In this document: positions 62,738-64,000 of the stretch, in pieces
Layout: the number at the start of each line of letters is the position of its first letter
Numbering within the stretch: position 1 is the stretch's first letter
NCBI RefSeq assembly: GCF_001643775.1
Contig: NZ_CP011402.1
Span: forward strand, 666,001 to 730,000
Source of the DNA: Denitrobacterium detoxificans
GTDB taxonomy: Bacteria > Actinomycetota > Coriobacteriia > Coriobacteriales > Eggerthellaceae
Length of the DNA stretch: 64,000 bases
Direction: 5' to 3'
The notes under the pieces: model-generated
What the model was told of the DNA's origin: nothing
The model's database searches: none
The model's input: the letters and a program-made list of their open reading frames with translations, nothing else
Made by a program: the position numbers and the translations under genes

Positions 62738-63450
62738 TGGCCGTTTCGATCCGCAAGCCGTCTACGTTCCAGCAGTACCTGAACCTGCTGGGGAAGGACC
62801 TGCGCCGCGAATTTCGCACGCGCGAGATGCTCACCGCTATGGGCATCTACGCGTTTCTGGTGCTGGTGGTGTATGGTGCCGCTTTGGCTCAGACGGCAAA
62901 TACGTTCGATATTCTGCAGATGAGCGCGGGCCTGCTGTGGGCCCTCATCGTGTTCACTTCGCTGCTGGGCTTGAACCGCAGCTTCGCGCACGAGCAGGAG
63001 AATGGCTGCCTCGAGGGCATCTTGCTGGTGCCGCTCGATCGTAGCGTGGTGTTCCTGGCGAAGGCCACGAGCAACCTGCTCTTCCTGCTGGCAGTGGAAA
63101 TCATCGTCCTGCCGCTGTTCTATTTCTTCTTCCTCACCACTACCACGCCAGCCGATACCTGGCCCATGCTATTCCTGCCGTTGCTGGTGGGCACCATTGG
63201 CATTGCCGGCATCGGCACGCTGCTCGCCACCATCACGGTGAATACGCGTGGCAAGGACGTCCTGCTGGCCGTGTTGTTCATTCCGCTGATCTATCCGCTG
63301 CTTTACGCCTGCGTGTCGGCTACTACGGTCGTCATCGCCGGCGGCGACGTGGAGTCCATGTTCGTGCCTGCTCTTGCCCTGGCGGGTGGCTACGACGTGG
63401 TCATGGTTCTGCTTTCTTGGGTGCTGTACGATTTCGTGATCAGCGCCTAG
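62737..63450 (+). CDS. ccmB: Cytochrome c biogenesis ABC transporter, membrane protein CcmB
   Basis: 237 residues with six hydrophobic helices. KDLRREFRTREMLTAMGIYA at the N-terminus and RSFAHEQENGCLEGILLVPL are the characteristic CcmB blocks. It forms the membrane part of the CcmAB complex. Start is fixed by the TAATG overlap with ccmA. Confidence 0.92.
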   Translation: MAVSIRKPSTFQQYLNLLGKDLRREFRTREMLTAMGIYAFLVLVVYGAALAQTANTFDILQMSAGLLWALIVFTSLLGLNRSFAHEQENGCLEGILLVPLDRSVVFLAKATSNLLFLLAVEIIVLPLFYFFFLTTTTPADTWPMLFLPLLVGTIGIAGIGTLLATITVNTRGKDVLLAVLFIPLIYPLLYACVSATTVVIAGGDVESMFVPALALAGGYDVVMVLLSWVLYDFVISA

Positions 63451-63500
63451 GGTGATTGTTGTAACGCTACGCGTTTAGAACTACGACAAAAGGAAAGGTA

Positions 63501-64000
63501 TGACTAGTAAAACTACGAAAAGCCCCCGCGTGGGTGGATGGTGGGATGGCATTGCCCCCGCTATCACGCTCGTTGGTGCGCTGCTGACTACCGCGGGTTT
63601 CGTGCTGGCATTTACGCTGGCCGGGCCTGTTAACGGTGCTGCCATCGACGGCGTCGAGGTCATCGGCGGCCAGATGGTTGCCAACCAGCTGCTCTTCTCG
63701 CAGAAGATCTTCTACTTCCACGTACCCACTGCCATTGCCAGCTTCGTTGCCCTGGCGGTTGCCGCGTACTACTGCGTGCGCTTCCTCATGACGCGTGACG
63801 CTGGCTACGACCTGCGTGCCAAGGTTGCCACGGAAGTCGCGCTCGTTTTCGTCATCGCCGTTATGGTCACGGGCGAGATGTGGACGCGCTTCGAGTGGGG
63901 CGTCTGGTGGACGTGGGAGCCTCGCCTTACCACGTATCTCATCCTCATGCTGCTGGTCATTGCGTACTTCGTGCTGCGCGCTTCCATCGACGATCCCGAA
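63501..64000 (+). CDS. ccmC: Cytochrome c biogenesis heme-handling protein CcmC (3' end beyond the window)
   Basis: The frame is open from ATG 63501 to the last base (166 complete codons). AAGGAAAGG precedes the ATG. Several membrane helices are visible, with FHVPTAIASF (conserved heme-ligand His) and the WWD motif WGVWWTWEPRLT in the last third seen. CcmC loads heme onto CcmE. The full protein should be about 230-250 residues, so some 70-80 residues are missing. Further ccm genes (D, G, H) may follow outside the window. Confidence 0.92.

Overview
This 64 kb window reads as chromosomal DNA of an anaerobic, GC-rich Gram-positive, most likely a coriobacterium of the family Eggerthellaceae. The argument rests on content: four Tat-exported FAD reductases, three membrane-anchored five-heme cytochromes c with a c-type cytochrome maturation cluster, three LuxR regulators with polytopic membrane N-termini, and a complete ECF vitamin transporter. 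Most genes lie on the + strand with tight or overlapping operon spacing. I see no rRNA, no CRISPR array, no insertion sequence and no phage genes. The genus cannot be decided by reading alone.

Layout. 1-4.3 kb: tail of an M48-type protease, then a five-heme cytochrome and flavoprotein pair, then a LuxR regulator. 4.3-6.5 kb: a lower-GC stretch with an endonuclease-like minus-strand gene, repeats and a small membrane protein. 6.6-12.3 kb: a 1539-residue tandem YhgE/Pip-type membrane protein and a DnaQ-like exonuclease. 12.36-17.7 kb: a cobalamin-riboswitch operon coding for a secreted intrinsic-factor-like barrel protein, a membrane-tethered DUF4430 (transcobalamin-like) protein, and ECF T, fused double ATPase and S components. 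17.8-21.3 kb: divergent LuxR regulator and flavoprotein. 21.4-29 kb: mrp on the minus strand, then glmS-acpS-nnrD-ligA-tlyA. 29.2-37.6 kb: a DUF711/UPF0210 protein, a polysaccharide deacetylase, and a TetR gene followed by a giant acyl-CoA dehydratase activase. 37.7-41.7 kb: LuxR divergent from a flavoprotein-cytochrome pair. 41.8-47.6 kb: a PNPOx-fold protein, a UvrA2-like ATPase, and a TetR regulator divergent from a flavoprotein that carries its own C-terminal CXXCH heme motif. 47.8-52.3 kb: rsmI, a YgjP-like peptidase, an orphan Nif11-type RiPP precursor and two paralogous secreted wall hydrolases. 52.4-58 kb: metG-tatD-flavodoxin-rsmA-veg, tRNA-Ala and a SpoU methyltransferase. 58-64 kb: a stand-alone five-heme cytochrome, then ccmE-F-A-B-C, with ccmC cut by the window end.

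How it fits together. Electrons from the menaquinone pool would pass through the membrane-anchored cytochromes to exported Tat-lipoprotein flavin reductases that reduce organic acceptors outside the membrane. The ccm genes attach the hemes. Each flavoprotein has a nearby regulator (three LuxR-type, one TetR-type), as expected for substrate-specific respiratory modules. Residues known to be catalytic in Shewanella fumarate reductase are mostly not kept, so the acceptors are probably not fumarate.

The most interesting items are the B12-controlled operon in which the two domains of mammalian intrinsic factor appear as separate proteins next to an ECF transporter, the orphan Nif11 precursor peptide, and the flavoprotein with a C-terminal heme motif.
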